Below, one piece after another: positions 9,487 through 17,349 of a stretch of 41,871 nt of DNA. The translations under genes and the position numbers were made by a program. The first letter of the stretch is position 1; each line of letters begins with the position of its first letter. The stretch covers positions 1 through 41,871 of the forward strand of contig JAFQFD010000009.1 in the NCBI GenBank assembly GCA_017415715.1. Reading direction: 5' to 3'. The notes beneath the pieces were generated by a model, which was not told where the DNA came from, made no database searches, and worked only from the letters and a program-made list of their open reading frames with translations. This DNA is from Bacteroidales bacterium. Lineage in GTDB: Bacteria > Bacteroidota > Bacteroidia > Bacteroidales > UBA932.

Positions 9487-11733
9487 ATGAACAAGTTATT
9501 CAGATTTTTCGCAGTCGCTGCATTCACCATGGGTGTGTCTGTAGCATGTACAGACATGAGCGATATCGAAGACAGACTCGACTCACTCGAAGGAAGAGTC
9601 ACTGCTCTTGAGACTCAGATTGTCGGCCTTAACAGCAATATTGAAGCACTGCAGCAGCTCGTTGCCGGCGGTACAATCAATTCAGCAACAGTCAAAGACG
9701 GCGTTTGGACAATCGTATTGTCAAACGGTGAGACATTGACCCTTACACAGGGAAGCGTCGGAGTCGGAAACGCCCCTGTCATGTCGGTAGACGCCGAGGG
9801 ATACTGGATGGTTGACTACGGCAATGGTGCAACTCACATCCTTATCGACGGAAACAAGGTAAAGGCTGTCGGAACTGACGGCATCACTCCTGTTTTCGGT
9901 GTTGATGCAGAAGGCTACTGGACAGTAAGCTACGATGGCGGCAAGACCTTCACTCAGGTGCTTGGCGAAGACGGCAAGCCTGTCAGCGCTCTTCCTGAAG
10001 GCGAGGTGCAGGATCCTTATTTCGAGGATGTGAAGCTTGTCGACGGCAATCTTGAAATCATTCTCAGAAGCGGCGAGAAGATCACCGTCCCTGTGATTGC
10101 CGATTTTCTCTGCGCAATCGAGGGTGCCGGCCTTCAGTTGTTCGAGCCGGGCGAGGCAAAGCCATTCAACGTTACCATAAAGGGCGTAAAGAGCACCATG
10201 ATCACTACACCGGCAGGCTGGAATGCCTCTCTTTCTGAGGCTGTTGACGGAAAGGCTGTTCTTACAGTGACAGCACCGGGTGCTACAAAGTCGACAATCG
10301 CTGACAGCGGTTCTGATGTCACAATCCTCGCATTCTCGGCACAGAATTACGCTGCGATTTCAAAGATCCAGGTTCAGCTCACCGATGCACCTGTTGTAAT
10401 CAACCCTGTCGCAAACGTATCGGCTGGTGAGGCAACGGAGACAACACTTACATACAATGTAGCCACAGCTGATGCGACTTCATGGAAATACATCCACCAG
10501 CTGGAGACAGAGGCGGCTCCAGACGCTGCCAAGATAGCTGCTGAGGGAGCGGAAGGAACAGGTTCAAGCCTTACAATCGAGGGACTTGAGTTTGGAACAG
10601 CATACGTTCTTTATGTCCTCCCTGTCAACGGAACAATCCAGGGTAAGGTAGCTTCAGCAAAGAACACTACTGTTGAGGTTGTAGAAGTGATCACTGACCT
10701 TTATCAGGCATACCTTGACGGTAAGGAAATCGAGATTGCAGGTAAGAAATACAGCCTTGCTGTAAACGGCGAGCCTGTTCTTAAGACTGCGGCAAGCAAG
10801 ACTGACGCTACATTCAAGAACACGTTCCACCAAAAGCAATCTGCTGTGGTATTCCTTGAGGCCGAGGGCGAGAACACATTCGCTTTGACATCAGTAGCCG
10901 AGATCAAGGGTGACATTACCCTTGTCAGCCGTTACACAGACAAGCCTGTGACAGTCGAGTGGACTTCAAACATCAAACTCATGAACGGTTCATTCACGCT
11001 GGACAATGTCGTTCTGGACGGCAACGGAATCACAGTAGGTTACTTCATGAACAACGCCAACTCAACTGCTGATTTCGACGGTGTGTACTTCAATAAGGTT
11101 ACAGTAAAGAACATCATCAAGCCTGTACTTTACGCAAATGTCGCAACATTCGGATTCAAGGAATTCGTTGTTACCAATTCATCATTCCATGTTGCTGCTG
11201 GTGCTCAGGCTAAATTCCAGCTCTTCAACTTCTACAAGTCATCAGTTCTTCATACTTACAAGAAGATCACCTTCGAGAACAACATCGTTTACTGTGACGA
11301 CCTTGCTCACCAGGTTCAGCTCTTCAACTATGACCAGAACGTTGCTCAGGCGGGTTCTCCATGGGAGGTAGAGGTAAGCATCTGCAACAATACCATCTAC
11401 AACGCTCCAAGTGCAAACGGATACTTCAAGTTCTTCCAGGTGAAGTCACTCAAGATGAACAAGAACATCTTCTGGGCAGATCCAAGCATCAATGTCACCA
11501 CATACTGCATGATCATCTACAGCGAAGCACAGGATCAGACAGTATTCGACACTACAGACAACATTGCTTATGGCAATGCAGGCTCTTGGACAATTGCGCA
11601 TAGCAACTCCAAGTTCATTCCTGAGGTGAACAAGATCGCTAAGCTTGAGGCTTCTCCTCTTGCAACTGCTGATGTCGCAACAGGTACATTCACTGCAACT
11701 GCTGACTATGCATCTTATGGTGCTCAGAGATAA
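9487..11733 (+). CDS. DUF4988 / DUF4957 / DUF5123 surface lipoprotein
   Basis: The ATG at 9487 is chosen because it starts the signal MNKLFRFFAVAAFTMGVSVAC (Cys21 lipidated); the frame open further upstream overlaps the previous gene. The 748 residues comprise a coiled coil (about 25-60), DUF4988 repeats (GYWMVDYGNG, GYWTVSYDGGKTF) to about 200, a beta-sandwich and an Fn3-like domain (about 305-400), then a parallel beta-helix of DUF4957/DUF5123 type from ITDLYQAYLDGKEIEIAGKK to the end, closing with the family-like tail YASYGAQR. No catalytic motif is visible. Being last in a glycosaminoglycan operon without SusD, it may bind polysaccharide at the surface; that is inference. Its C-terminal half is related to that of the 13260 protein. 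A strong terminator follows. Confidence 0.8.
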   Translation: MNKLFRFFAVAAFTMGVSVACTDMSDIEDRLDSLEGRVTALETQIVGLNSNIEALQQLVAGGTINSATVKDGVWTIVLSNGETLTLTQGSVGVGNAPVMSVDAEGYWMVDYGNGATHILIDGNKVKAVGTDGITPVFGVDAEGYWTVSYDGGKTFTQVLGEDGKPVSALPEGEVQDPYFEDVKLVDGNLEIILRSGEKITVPVIADFLCAIEGAGLQLFEPGEAKPFNVTIKGVKSTMITTPAGWNASLSEAVDGKAVLTVTAPGATKSTIADSGSDVTILAFSAQNYAAISKIQVQLTDAPVVINPVANVSAGEATETTLTYNVATADATSWKYIHQLETEAAPDAAKIAAEGAEGTGSSLTIEGLEFGTAYVLYVLPVNGTIQGKVASAKNTTVEVVEVITDLYQAYLDGKEIEIAGKKYSLAVNGEPVLKTAASKTDATFKNTFHQKQSAVVFLEAEGENTFALTSVAEIKGDITLVSRYTDKPVTVEWTSNIKLMNGSFTLDNVVLDGNGITVGYFMNNANSTADFDGVYFNKVTVKNIIKPVLYANVATFGFKEFVVTNSSFHVAAGAQAKFQLFNFYKSSVLHTYKKITFENNIVYCDDLAHQVQLFNYDQNVAQAGSPWEVEVSICNNTIYNAPSANGYFKFFQVKSLKMNKNIFWADPSINVTTYCMIIYSEAQDQTVFDTTDNIAYGNAGSWTIAHSNSKFIPEVNKIAKLEASPLATADVATGTFTATADYASYGAQR

Positions 11734-11752
11734 GCAGTCGATCTAATACAGC

Positions 11753-11787
11753 AAAGACTCGGTTCATGTCATTTGAACCGAGTCTTT
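11753..11787 (+). terminator. Rho-independent terminator of the lyase operon
   Basis: A perfect 14-bp stem (11753-11766 with 11774-11787), seven-base loop, and a run of T at 11785-11790 lie 20 bases after the last operon gene. The run of A on the other side is only three bases, so it acts mainly rightward, although it also separates the convergent sulfatase-maturase gene. Confidence 0.9.
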
Positions 11788-11788
11788 T

Positions 11789-13012
11789 TTATTTGAACAA
11801 CTTCATCACGTTTGCCGGAGGACGCTGGGACATCAACTCATTCTTCATGTAATCCATGTAAGGCGCAACGTGCTTGAAATACTGATGATAGCCCTTGCAG
11901 AGGTAATTGAGGTTCGGCTCTCCGTCCACGGTTTGCGCAAAACGGTCCTTCGGACATCCGCCGTTGCATGCAAACAGATAGTCGCATTTTCGACATTGCC
12001 CTGGCAGACTTCCTTGCTTGAGACGCGCGAACTCCTGTTGCTTCTCGCCATACATCATCTCCAGAAGCGTGTTCTGTCTGATGTTTCCAAGCTTATATTC
12101 AGGGAAGACAAAGTGGTCGCACGAGTAGACATCTCCGTTGAACTCCATGACTCCTGCGTGCCCGCAGCTACGTGCCATAGTGCACAGGCCAGGATCCACT
12201 CCGACCCAGTTGGCAAGAGTAGCATCGAAGATCTGTATGAAATATTGTCCCACATCATTGCGCACCCACTCGTCAAAGATAGTGCAAAGGAAATTACCCC
12301 AATCCTCGGGAGTTATCGAGAATTGTGCAAGCCGGCAATCTTTCTGATCCGGAGTGGCAAGATATCGTCCGTCCTCGTGTGTCGCAAATCGCTCAACTAT
12401 CGGGGTGAACTGTATGTATCTGCAACCTATCGACTTGAAGAAACGATAGAATTCCTGCGGATGCTTGACATTCAGGTCATTGACAACAGCCATTGCGTTC
12501 CACATCACGCCGTGCTTGTTCAGGAGGTTGATTCCGCGCATCACCTGATCAAATGATGGCTGTCCGAGACGGTTCTGCCTGTATGCATTGTGAACCTCCT
12601 TCGGACCGTCGATGGACACTCCCACCAGCCAGTTGTTTTCCTTGAAAAACCTGCACCACTCGTCGGTGAGCATTGTTCCATTGGTCTGGAATGCATTGTC
12701 TATCATCCTGCCTCGGGCATATTTCTTCTGCAGCTGCAGGGCCTTCTGATAGAAACTAAGCGGACGCATCATGGTCTCGCCACCATGCCAGAGGAAAAGG
12801 ACATTGGGAGTTGTCTGCGATTCGATATACTGTTTTACGAAATGCTCCAGAAGAGAGTCGGACATCAGAGTTTTGGGACCCTCATTGTACATGTGTGACT
12901 TCTCGAGGTAATAACAATACTCGCATGCCAGGTTACACATAGCCCCGGCCGGCTTGAGCATGACATACAGAGGCTCTTCAAAAGGTGAAAACATTGGTCC
13001 CATTGATAACAT
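11789..13012 (-). CDS. chuR: Anaerobic sulfatase-maturating enzyme (radical SAM/SPASM)
   Basis: This enzyme oxidises the active-site Ser or Cys of sulfatases to formylglycine without oxygen. The 407-residue product has the radical-SAM motif CNLACEYC (Cys26, Cys30, Cys33), the HGGET block, SIDGP, and two SPASM cluster-binding regions (CTMARSCGHAGVMEFNGDVY; CRKCDYLFACNGGCPKDRF; a final LCKGY). It follows the Bacteroides thetaiotaomicron enzyme almost block for block, including PLYVM and QKKYARGR. The frame is open to a TTG at 13033, but a TATATTTG box covers exactly that codon, so an ATG inside (13012 or 13003) is the real start. It faces the operon carrying the Ser-type sulfatase at 5386, its likely client, though it may serve every sulfatase in the cell. 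Confidence 0.95.
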   Translation of the reverse strand: MLSMGPMFSPFEEPLYVMLKPAGAMCNLACEYCYYLEKSHMYNEGPKTLMSDSLLEHFVKQYIESQTTPNVLFLWHGGETMMRPLSFYQKALQLQKKYARGRMIDNAFQTNGTMLTDEWCRFFKENNWLVGVSIDGPKEVHNAYRQNRLGQPSFDQVMRGINLLNKHGVMWNAMAVVNDLNVKHPQEFYRFFKSIGCRYIQFTPIVERFATHEDGRYLATPDQKDCRLAQFSITPEDWGNFLCTIFDEWVRNDVGQYFIQIFDATLANWVGVDPGLCTMARSCGHAGVMEFNGDVYSCDHFVFPEYKLGNIRQNTLLEMMYGEKQQEFARLKQGSLPGQCRKCDYLFACNGGCPKDRFAQTVDGEPNLNYLCKGYHQYFKHVAPYMDYMKNELMSQRPPANVMKLFK

Positions 13013-13030
13013 GACTATAAAGCAAAGGTA

Positions 13031-13038
13031 CAAATATA
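13031..13038 (-). promoter_or_regulatory. Possible -7 box for the sulfatase-maturase gene
   Basis: On the minus strand this reads TATATTTG, the TAnnTTTG core of Bacteroidetes promoters. No convincing TTTG lies 19-21 bases upstream, so it is a partial match. It overlaps the first in-frame TTG of the gene, which argues for starting at the ATG at 13012 or later. Confidence 0.45.
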
Positions 13039-13041
13039 TTT

Positions 13042-13072
13042 TTTGTCAATCCGATTAGTTTTAATACATTTG
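13042..13072 (+). promoter_or_regulatory. Promoter of the small ORF / fimbrillin-like lipoprotein pair
   Basis: TTTG at 13042-13045, a 19-base spacer and TACATTTG at 13065-13072 match the Bacteroidetes consensus exactly. The start of transcription would be near 13079, giving a 34-base leader before the small ORF at 13113. It lies back to back with the maturase promoter. Confidence 0.75.
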
Positions 13073-13112
13073 TGAGATTCAACCCGCATAATACATTTAA
13101 AATAAATACACT

Positions 13113-13250
13113 ATGACTAAACACATTACGACAACAGAAGCCATCGTATACGAGTCACCCGTCTGCGATATCGTAGACATCAACACGGAGGGCGTGCTCT
13201 GCAGCAGCTTTGAAACACCAGAGGAATATGATACACCATATCAGTGGTAA
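13113..13250 (+). CDS. 45-residue peptide, upstream of fimbrillin-like gene
   Basis: An ATG 40 bases after a consensus promoter opens a 45-residue frame that ends one base before an AGGAGG ribosome-binding site for the next gene. The peptide has no signal sequence or membrane segment. It is acidic, with two Cys and the core SPVCDIVDINTEGVLCSS, ending in EYDTPYQW. Peptides with a similar EGVLC-S core occur, as I recall, next to surface lipoprotein genes in Bacteroidales; their role is unknown to me. Tight coupling to the lipoprotein gene and the promoter position support real translation. Confidence 0.7.
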   Translation: MTKHITTTEAIVYESPVCDIVDINTEGVLCSSFETPEEYDTPYQW

Positions 13251-13256
13251 AGGAGG
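13251..13256 (+). promoter_or_regulatory. Strong Shine-Dalgarno AGGAGG deciding the start of the lipoprotein gene
   Basis: AGGAGG directly follows the stop of the 45-codon ORF. It is three bases from the ATG at 13260 but nine bases from the ATG at 13266, so translation may begin at the second ATG, shortening the product by two residues. Such a full Shine-Dalgarno sequence is unusual beside the A-rich leaders of the other genes here. Confidence 0.6.
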
Positions 13257-13259
13257 AAA

Positions 13260-15131
13260 ATGAAGATGAAAGCGATTAAATATTCACTGATTGCCATAGC
13301 AGCTATGGTGGCAGTATCTTGCGCGAAGGAGATTACACCTGAAGCAGGTCAGACTCCAGAAACAAATCCGAATCTCGTTGAAATCACATTGACAGCGACT
13401 GGAGAGTCGGACGAAGAGACAAAGGCAGTATTCTCTGGCTATCCTAAGATAGCATGGGAAGGAAATGAGGAGATCAGCCTTCTCGGCACAAATACAGGAA
13501 ACCAGAAGCTGACTACAACAACAAAAGGCCATCAGGCTACATTCACCGGTTACGCTGACATCACTGACGAAGTTTACTATGCAGTTTATCCATACGACTC
13601 AAACGTATCTCTTACTGCTGAAGGAAAACTTTCCAATGTGACCGTACCAGCTGTTCAGACGGCAACTGCAGGTAGCTTTGACCCTAAGGCATACATTGCC
13701 GTAGCCAAGTCAACCGATAAGGAGAGTCTTTATTTCAAGGCTGTCGGAGCATTCGTGAAGTTCAAGCTTGAGGATGCAGAGAACGTGAAGTCTGTGACCA
13801 TGGTTTCCAACAGCGGCGCTAACATGGCTTGCTCAGCAACTATCGTCATGAATGAGAACGGTGGTGTTTCACATGGTTCTCCGTATGTCGACGGTACAGC
13901 GAGCAGCAGCGTCAAGATGGTAGGTGACTTCCAGACGGATAAGGCATACTTCATGGTAGTTCGTCCGCAGCCATATACAGGCGGTGTGACATTCTACATC
14001 GAATACAAGGACGGAACAGTTCTTTCGCGTACAGGAGCAAGCGCTCTCTTCGAGTCTGGCATGGCACGTAATTACATCCGTAACCTAAACACCCTCCAGA
14101 AAAAGGACTTCAACCCTGTTACAGACCTTTATACTCTCTTTAACATGGGATATGACATTCAGATTGCAGGGAAAATGTATAATAAGGAAACTCTCAAACT
14201 GCAGCCGGTTCTTATCAACGCAGAGAGCATAAGCCTGGAAATTACCGATAATGGTTTGTACTTTATTGATCCTTCAGTCACAGGAGCATCTATTAACAGA
14301 AGTAATGGTTTTAGTAACCTATACGTAATCGGAAATAACCCTGCTGTGAAATCATCTATTAAGCTTGCAGCAACAGTAAGATGTGGACAAAACAGCAATG
14401 TCTGTCTGAAGAATTTAACAATAGCTCAGTTTGACAATAATATGTTTGTTCACAATAACAACAACGCAATTGTCAATAGGATTGCATTTGATGCATGTGA
14501 TATTATCTTACCTGCTAATAAAAGTTTAGTGTTTAACGAAGATACAAGATCTGTCAATGAACTGGCATTGCATAATTGTGATATAGAAGTAACATCTAAT
14601 ACTCAAAGTGTTATTACAGGACGCGAGAATTACAATACAGTAGATATATTCAATAATATCTTCTATGCAGAGACTGACATGACTACATTCAAGTTGTTTA
14701 GACAAGATCAAGTAACAGCAGCAACACCAAAGCCAGCCTCGATAGCTGATCTGTCAGTTGTCAATAATACATTCATCAATGTATATCCTGAAAAGAATAA
14801 TAATTTTGGATATGTGTACGCGTATGAGGTAACGAATTCCTTCACATACAAGAACAACTTATTCGAGTTGAAGAACTTTACAGAGAATTCGGGAACATAT
14901 AGAAATTTCCTTTTTGCTTCAAACGGAGTATATCCTACAACTAAAACATTTGCTCAAGGTTATATGTACGCTGATCCAAATGCTTCAGGTTGCTGTATAA
15001 AGGCATGGGGAGGTGCGGATAATCCTGGAACAACATACGGAACAGCTGTATCTGCATTCACCAATATGGATTATAGCACTCCTGAGTTTACTAAAACTAG
15101 TGCTAGAACATCTAACGGTGCAACACGATAG
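13260..15131 (+). CDS. Fimbrillin-like lipoprotein with DUF5123-type beta-helix C-terminus
   Basis: The 623-residue protein starts with a lipoprotein signal (VAVSC, Cys21), then a fimbrillin/Mfa-like domain (about 35-280; ETKAVFSGYPKIAWEGNEEI, YYAVYPYDS, FKAVGAFVKFKL), then a beta-helix domain from VTDLYTLFNMGYDIQIAGKM to the end, closing with SNGATR. The second half matches the C-terminal half of the 9487 protein in layout (VTDLY...IQIAGKMY against ITDLY...IEIAGKKY; GATR against GAQR). From about base 14,150 the DNA becomes markedly richer in A and T (many aat, ata and tta codons) than the front half. Asn-rich runs such as HNNNNA occur there. It probably sits on the cell surface; the proximity to the glycosaminoglycan operon suggests, but does not show, polysaccharide binding. 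Confidence 0.8.
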   Translation: MKMKAIKYSLIAIAAMVAVSCAKEITPEAGQTPETNPNLVEITLTATGESDEETKAVFSGYPKIAWEGNEEISLLGTNTGNQKLTTTTKGHQATFTGYADITDEVYYAVYPYDSNVSLTAEGKLSNVTVPAVQTATAGSFDPKAYIAVAKSTDKESLYFKAVGAFVKFKLEDAENVKSVTMVSNSGANMACSATIVMNENGGVSHGSPYVDGTASSSVKMVGDFQTDKAYFMVVRPQPYTGGVTFYIEYKDGTVLSRTGASALFESGMARNYIRNLNTLQKKDFNPVTDLYTLFNMGYDIQIAGKMYNKETLKLQPVLINAESISLEITDNGLYFIDPSVTGASINRSNGFSNLYVIGNNPAVKSSIKLAATVRCGQNSNVCLKNLTIAQFDNNMFVHNNNNAIVNRIAFDACDIILPANKSLVFNEDTRSVNELALHNCDIEVTSNTQSVITGRENYNTVDIFNNIFYAETDMTTFKLFRQDQVTAATPKPASIADLSVVNNTFINVYPEKNNNFGYVYAYEVTNSFTYKNNLFELKNFTENSGTYRNFLFASNGVYPTTKTFAQGYMYADPNASGCCIKAWGGADNPGTTYGTAVSAFTNMDYSTPEFTKTSARTSNGATR

Positions 15132-15196
15132 ACCTGATCGAATATAAAAAAAAAGAAAAAAATCTAAAAAAGAGAAAAACTTCGTATAAGAAAAAG

Positions 15197-15237
15197 AAAA
15201 AAACTGCATTGAGCCGTTGTGTTCATGCAGTTTTTTT
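15197..15237 (+). terminator. Rho-independent terminator after the fimbrillin-like gene
   Basis: A 13-bp stem (15197-15209 with 15225-15237: A-run, ACTGCAT, mirrored by ATGCAGT and T-run) with a 15-base loop lies 65 bases after the stop. The bases between the stop and the stem (15132-15200) are an A-rich low-complexity tract. Confidence 0.8.
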
Positions 15238-15265
15238 CGCATTTTTGCGGGGAGACTAAGGGGGG

Positions 15266-15313
15266 ATGAACGTTTTTTATCAGCAGGCATTGTGCCTTTT
15301 TATTAACGTTCAT
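15266..15313. repeat. Nested palindrome upstream of the Rpn-like gene
   Basis: ATGAACGTT at 15266-15274 pairs with AACGTTCAT at 15305-15313, and between them AGGCA-TTG-TGCCT forms a smaller hairpin at 15285-15297 followed by a T-run. The whole unit ends 16 bases before the ATG of the nuclease gene. It could be a terminator, an operator or a target site of the nuclease; nothing in the sequence decides between these. Confidence 0.6.
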
Positions 15314-15329
15314 TTTAAATTTTAGTTTC

Positions 15330-16442
15330 ATGAGTAACACTCAAAAGACAAAAAAGTCTCCACAAGGGAAAATGGTGGAGATCGACGGTATCCTTTACAT
15401 GTTCATTGATGGCAAATTGTACAGATATGCCAACCTGACCTTGGATAAAGGATTCAAGATCACATTGGGGCGTCCAGGCAGCGAGGAAGTGCTGAAGCAC
15501 ATGTTGAACAGATTGCTCGGTCTGCGGATCAAATGGCTGGAATACCGTAACACGGAACATCCGGGCATGACCGAAGATGACAGGTCATCACGCTTCGACG
15601 TATATTGCGAGGATGAGGACGGAAATGGATTCCAGGTGGAAATGCAGAACTGGAGCCAGAAGCATTTCCACAAGAGAGCAGTCTACTATTCTTCACTGGT
15701 CTTGCAGGATCAGGCCGCCAGAGCAAGGAGAGAGCAGAAGCAGAGGACGGGAAACAAGAAAAACTGGGACTACAACTACAAGCCTTTATATGTGGTCAGT
15801 TTCCTGAACTTCAGGAACTGGATCTCTGAAAAGGAAGTGACCAGGATCAACCAATACATATCAATATATAGATATACGGATATCGAGACAAAGGAAGAGC
15901 TGGGTGACGGAACAAATCTCATATTCATAGACCTGCACAGTTTCTGCAAGAGACCTCACCAGTGCACGAACATGCAAGACTGGTGGATGTACAGCCTCAA
16001 GAATATGTTCAACCTGACAGAGTGTCCTTCGCAAGTATTGGGCACCGAAGTTGAAGACCTGTTCACTCAGTCGGAGTTAGCAAGAATGACACTTGAACAA
16101 CGTCTAAAAATAGAGGAAAGCATCATGACAGAGAATGACATTCGCAACAGTATTGCCGAACAGCTTGAAGAAGGCAGGGCAAAAGCTCTGGCAGAAGGCA
16201 AAGCGGAAGGTAGAGCGGAAGGACTGGAGATAGGAAGAGTAGAAGGAAGAGAAGAAGGACTGGAAATAGGTAGAGAAGAAGGAAGAGAGATTGGTAGAGC
16301 GGAAGGACTGGAAACAGGCAGAGCAGAAGGAGAGTTGGCCAAGGCCAGGGAAATAGCGACAAAATTACTTGAAAAAGGACTTTCAAGAGCAGAGATCGCT
16401 GCAATCGTCGGAATCGAGGAATCGGAACTGTTTCTTCTATAA
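15330..16442 (+). CDS. Rpn-family PD-(D/E)XK nuclease / putative transposase
   Basis: The 370-residue protein matches the Rpn / PDDEXK_2 family, DNA nucleases linked to recombination and often annotated as transposases. The active-site pattern is visible as Asp90 in SSRFDVYCEDEDG and Glu104-Met-Gln106 in FQVEMQ, the E-x-Q variant typical of the family, followed by FHKRAVYYSSLVLQ and YVVSFLNF. The C-terminal third (about 275-340) is a charged tandem repeat of EGR-x-EG-x-E-I-G units, encoded by near-repeating purine-rich DNA at about 16180-16340 that could change length by slippage. The last 30 residues (ARE...ISRAEIAAIVGIEESEL-like) form a short helical tail. It has its own leader with a nested palindrome. 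Its stop overlaps the stop of the convergent pseudogene. Confidence 0.9.
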   Translation: MSNTQKTKKSPQGKMVEIDGILYMFIDGKLYRYANLTLDKGFKITLGRPGSEEVLKHMLNRLLGLRIKWLEYRNTEHPGMTEDDRSSRFDVYCEDEDGNGFQVEMQNWSQKHFHKRAVYYSSLVLQDQAARARREQKQRTGNKKNWDYNYKPLYVVSFLNFRNWISEKEVTRINQYISIYRYTDIETKEELGDGTNLIFIDLHSFCKRPHQCTNMQDWWMYSLKNMFNLTECPSQVLGTEVEDLFTQSELARMTLEQRLKIEESIMTENDIRNSIAEQLEEGRAKALAEGKAEGRAEGLEIGRVEGREEGLEIGREEGREIGRAEGLETGRAEGELAKAREIATKLLEKGLSRAEIAAIVGIEESELFLL

Positions 16443-17214
16443 TCGGAAAATGACGACGTTCCCCGGCTCTACATCAATAGAAGAGTAATCATCGTACTCT
16501 TCCTTATCGGGTAGGATACGGTACACCTGCGAGTAGAACGAAATATCAAGGACAGATTGATCTGTGCAGTCCCTGTTCTGGACTGCAAGATAGATATGTC
16601 CTTGATTTTCAATCAATGATACTATTGCACCTTCTCCGCTCATTTCCAATGATTTCATTTTCTTGTGAGGCATATGGTCAAGCCTGTCCGTATGGGACGG
16701 AGTCGATTCTCCCGTATGCCATACTCCCAAGACCTTGCATCCTGAGAACACGGATGAATATGCCTTTATTTCCGAGTTGACCTGACGCACCAATTCGTAT
16801 GCAGGCAATTTCTCGCAGGTCACCGGATCGACCAGGCCTGTGAAGTTGAAATACTGTATAGCCTGTGCCCCATAAAGGAGATTGCTGAAGACCTGCAGAC
16901 GGATATGACCGAGGGTCGGTTCAGGATAAATCGTGTCGGGCCAAGGATCGCTGATGATGTGGGCTTTAGCAAGAGCAAATCCCTTTTCTGGCTGCGGCAT
17001 CCATTGATGCGACGGCGCTTTCCTTTGCCCGATAGAGCCCCAGATGCATGTCAAAGCCGCAATCACGGGCCAGAGAATACAACGTGTCGGCTTTATCTGC
17101 CGGGATTCCTCCCCATGATATGATTGGAATGCCCTGCCCTTTGCCAGACTGCTTTGCCGAACAGCTGCAAAATATGAGAGCGACAAGGAATATGGTTAAA
17201 TAACGGACCTTCAT
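16437..17214 (-). pseudogene. Decayed glycosidase-like lipoprotein with large internal deletion
   Basis: Two minus-strand frames belong to one broken gene. The first (17214 down to about 16985) encodes a lipoprotein signal (IFCSCSAK) and the first strand and helix of a TIM barrel (ISWGGIPADKADTLYSLARD, GFDMHLGLY). The second, in another frame from about 16985 to 16437, encodes what looks like the end of the barrel (PTLGHIRLQVFSNLLYGAQA, IQYFNFTG) and a beta-sandwich tail (GHIYLAVQNRD, EPGNVVIFRL). The bulk of the barrel, perhaps 200 residues, is missing at the junction and the frame is shifted, so this is not a simple frameshift. The full gene probably resembled a beta-galactosidase or GH42-like hydrolase. 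It cannot make a folded product. Confidence 0.75.
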
Positions 17215-17278
17215 AAATCAGATATTGTTGCAAAGATAGACTTTTTCTGTTTTTTGTTACATTTTGTCATACTGCCGA

Positions 17279-17310
17279 TTTGGAATGATGATGAGAATCT
17301 TGTATTTTTG
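17279..17310 (+). promoter_or_regulatory. Promoter of the kdu/EIIC operon
   Basis: TTTG at 17279-17282, a 20-base spacer and TATTTTTG at 17303-17310 match the Bacteroidetes consensus. Transcription would start near 17317, giving about 33 bases of leader before the ATG at 17350. No operator palindrome is obvious. Confidence 0.7.
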
Positions 17311-17349
17311 TGAGATAAGTAACAGACACAAAACATAAAGAATAACACT

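Noticed and set aside
11870-12556. 228-residue open frame on the plus strand
   Set aside because: Antisense to the sulfatase-maturase gene, whose motifs are unmistakable.
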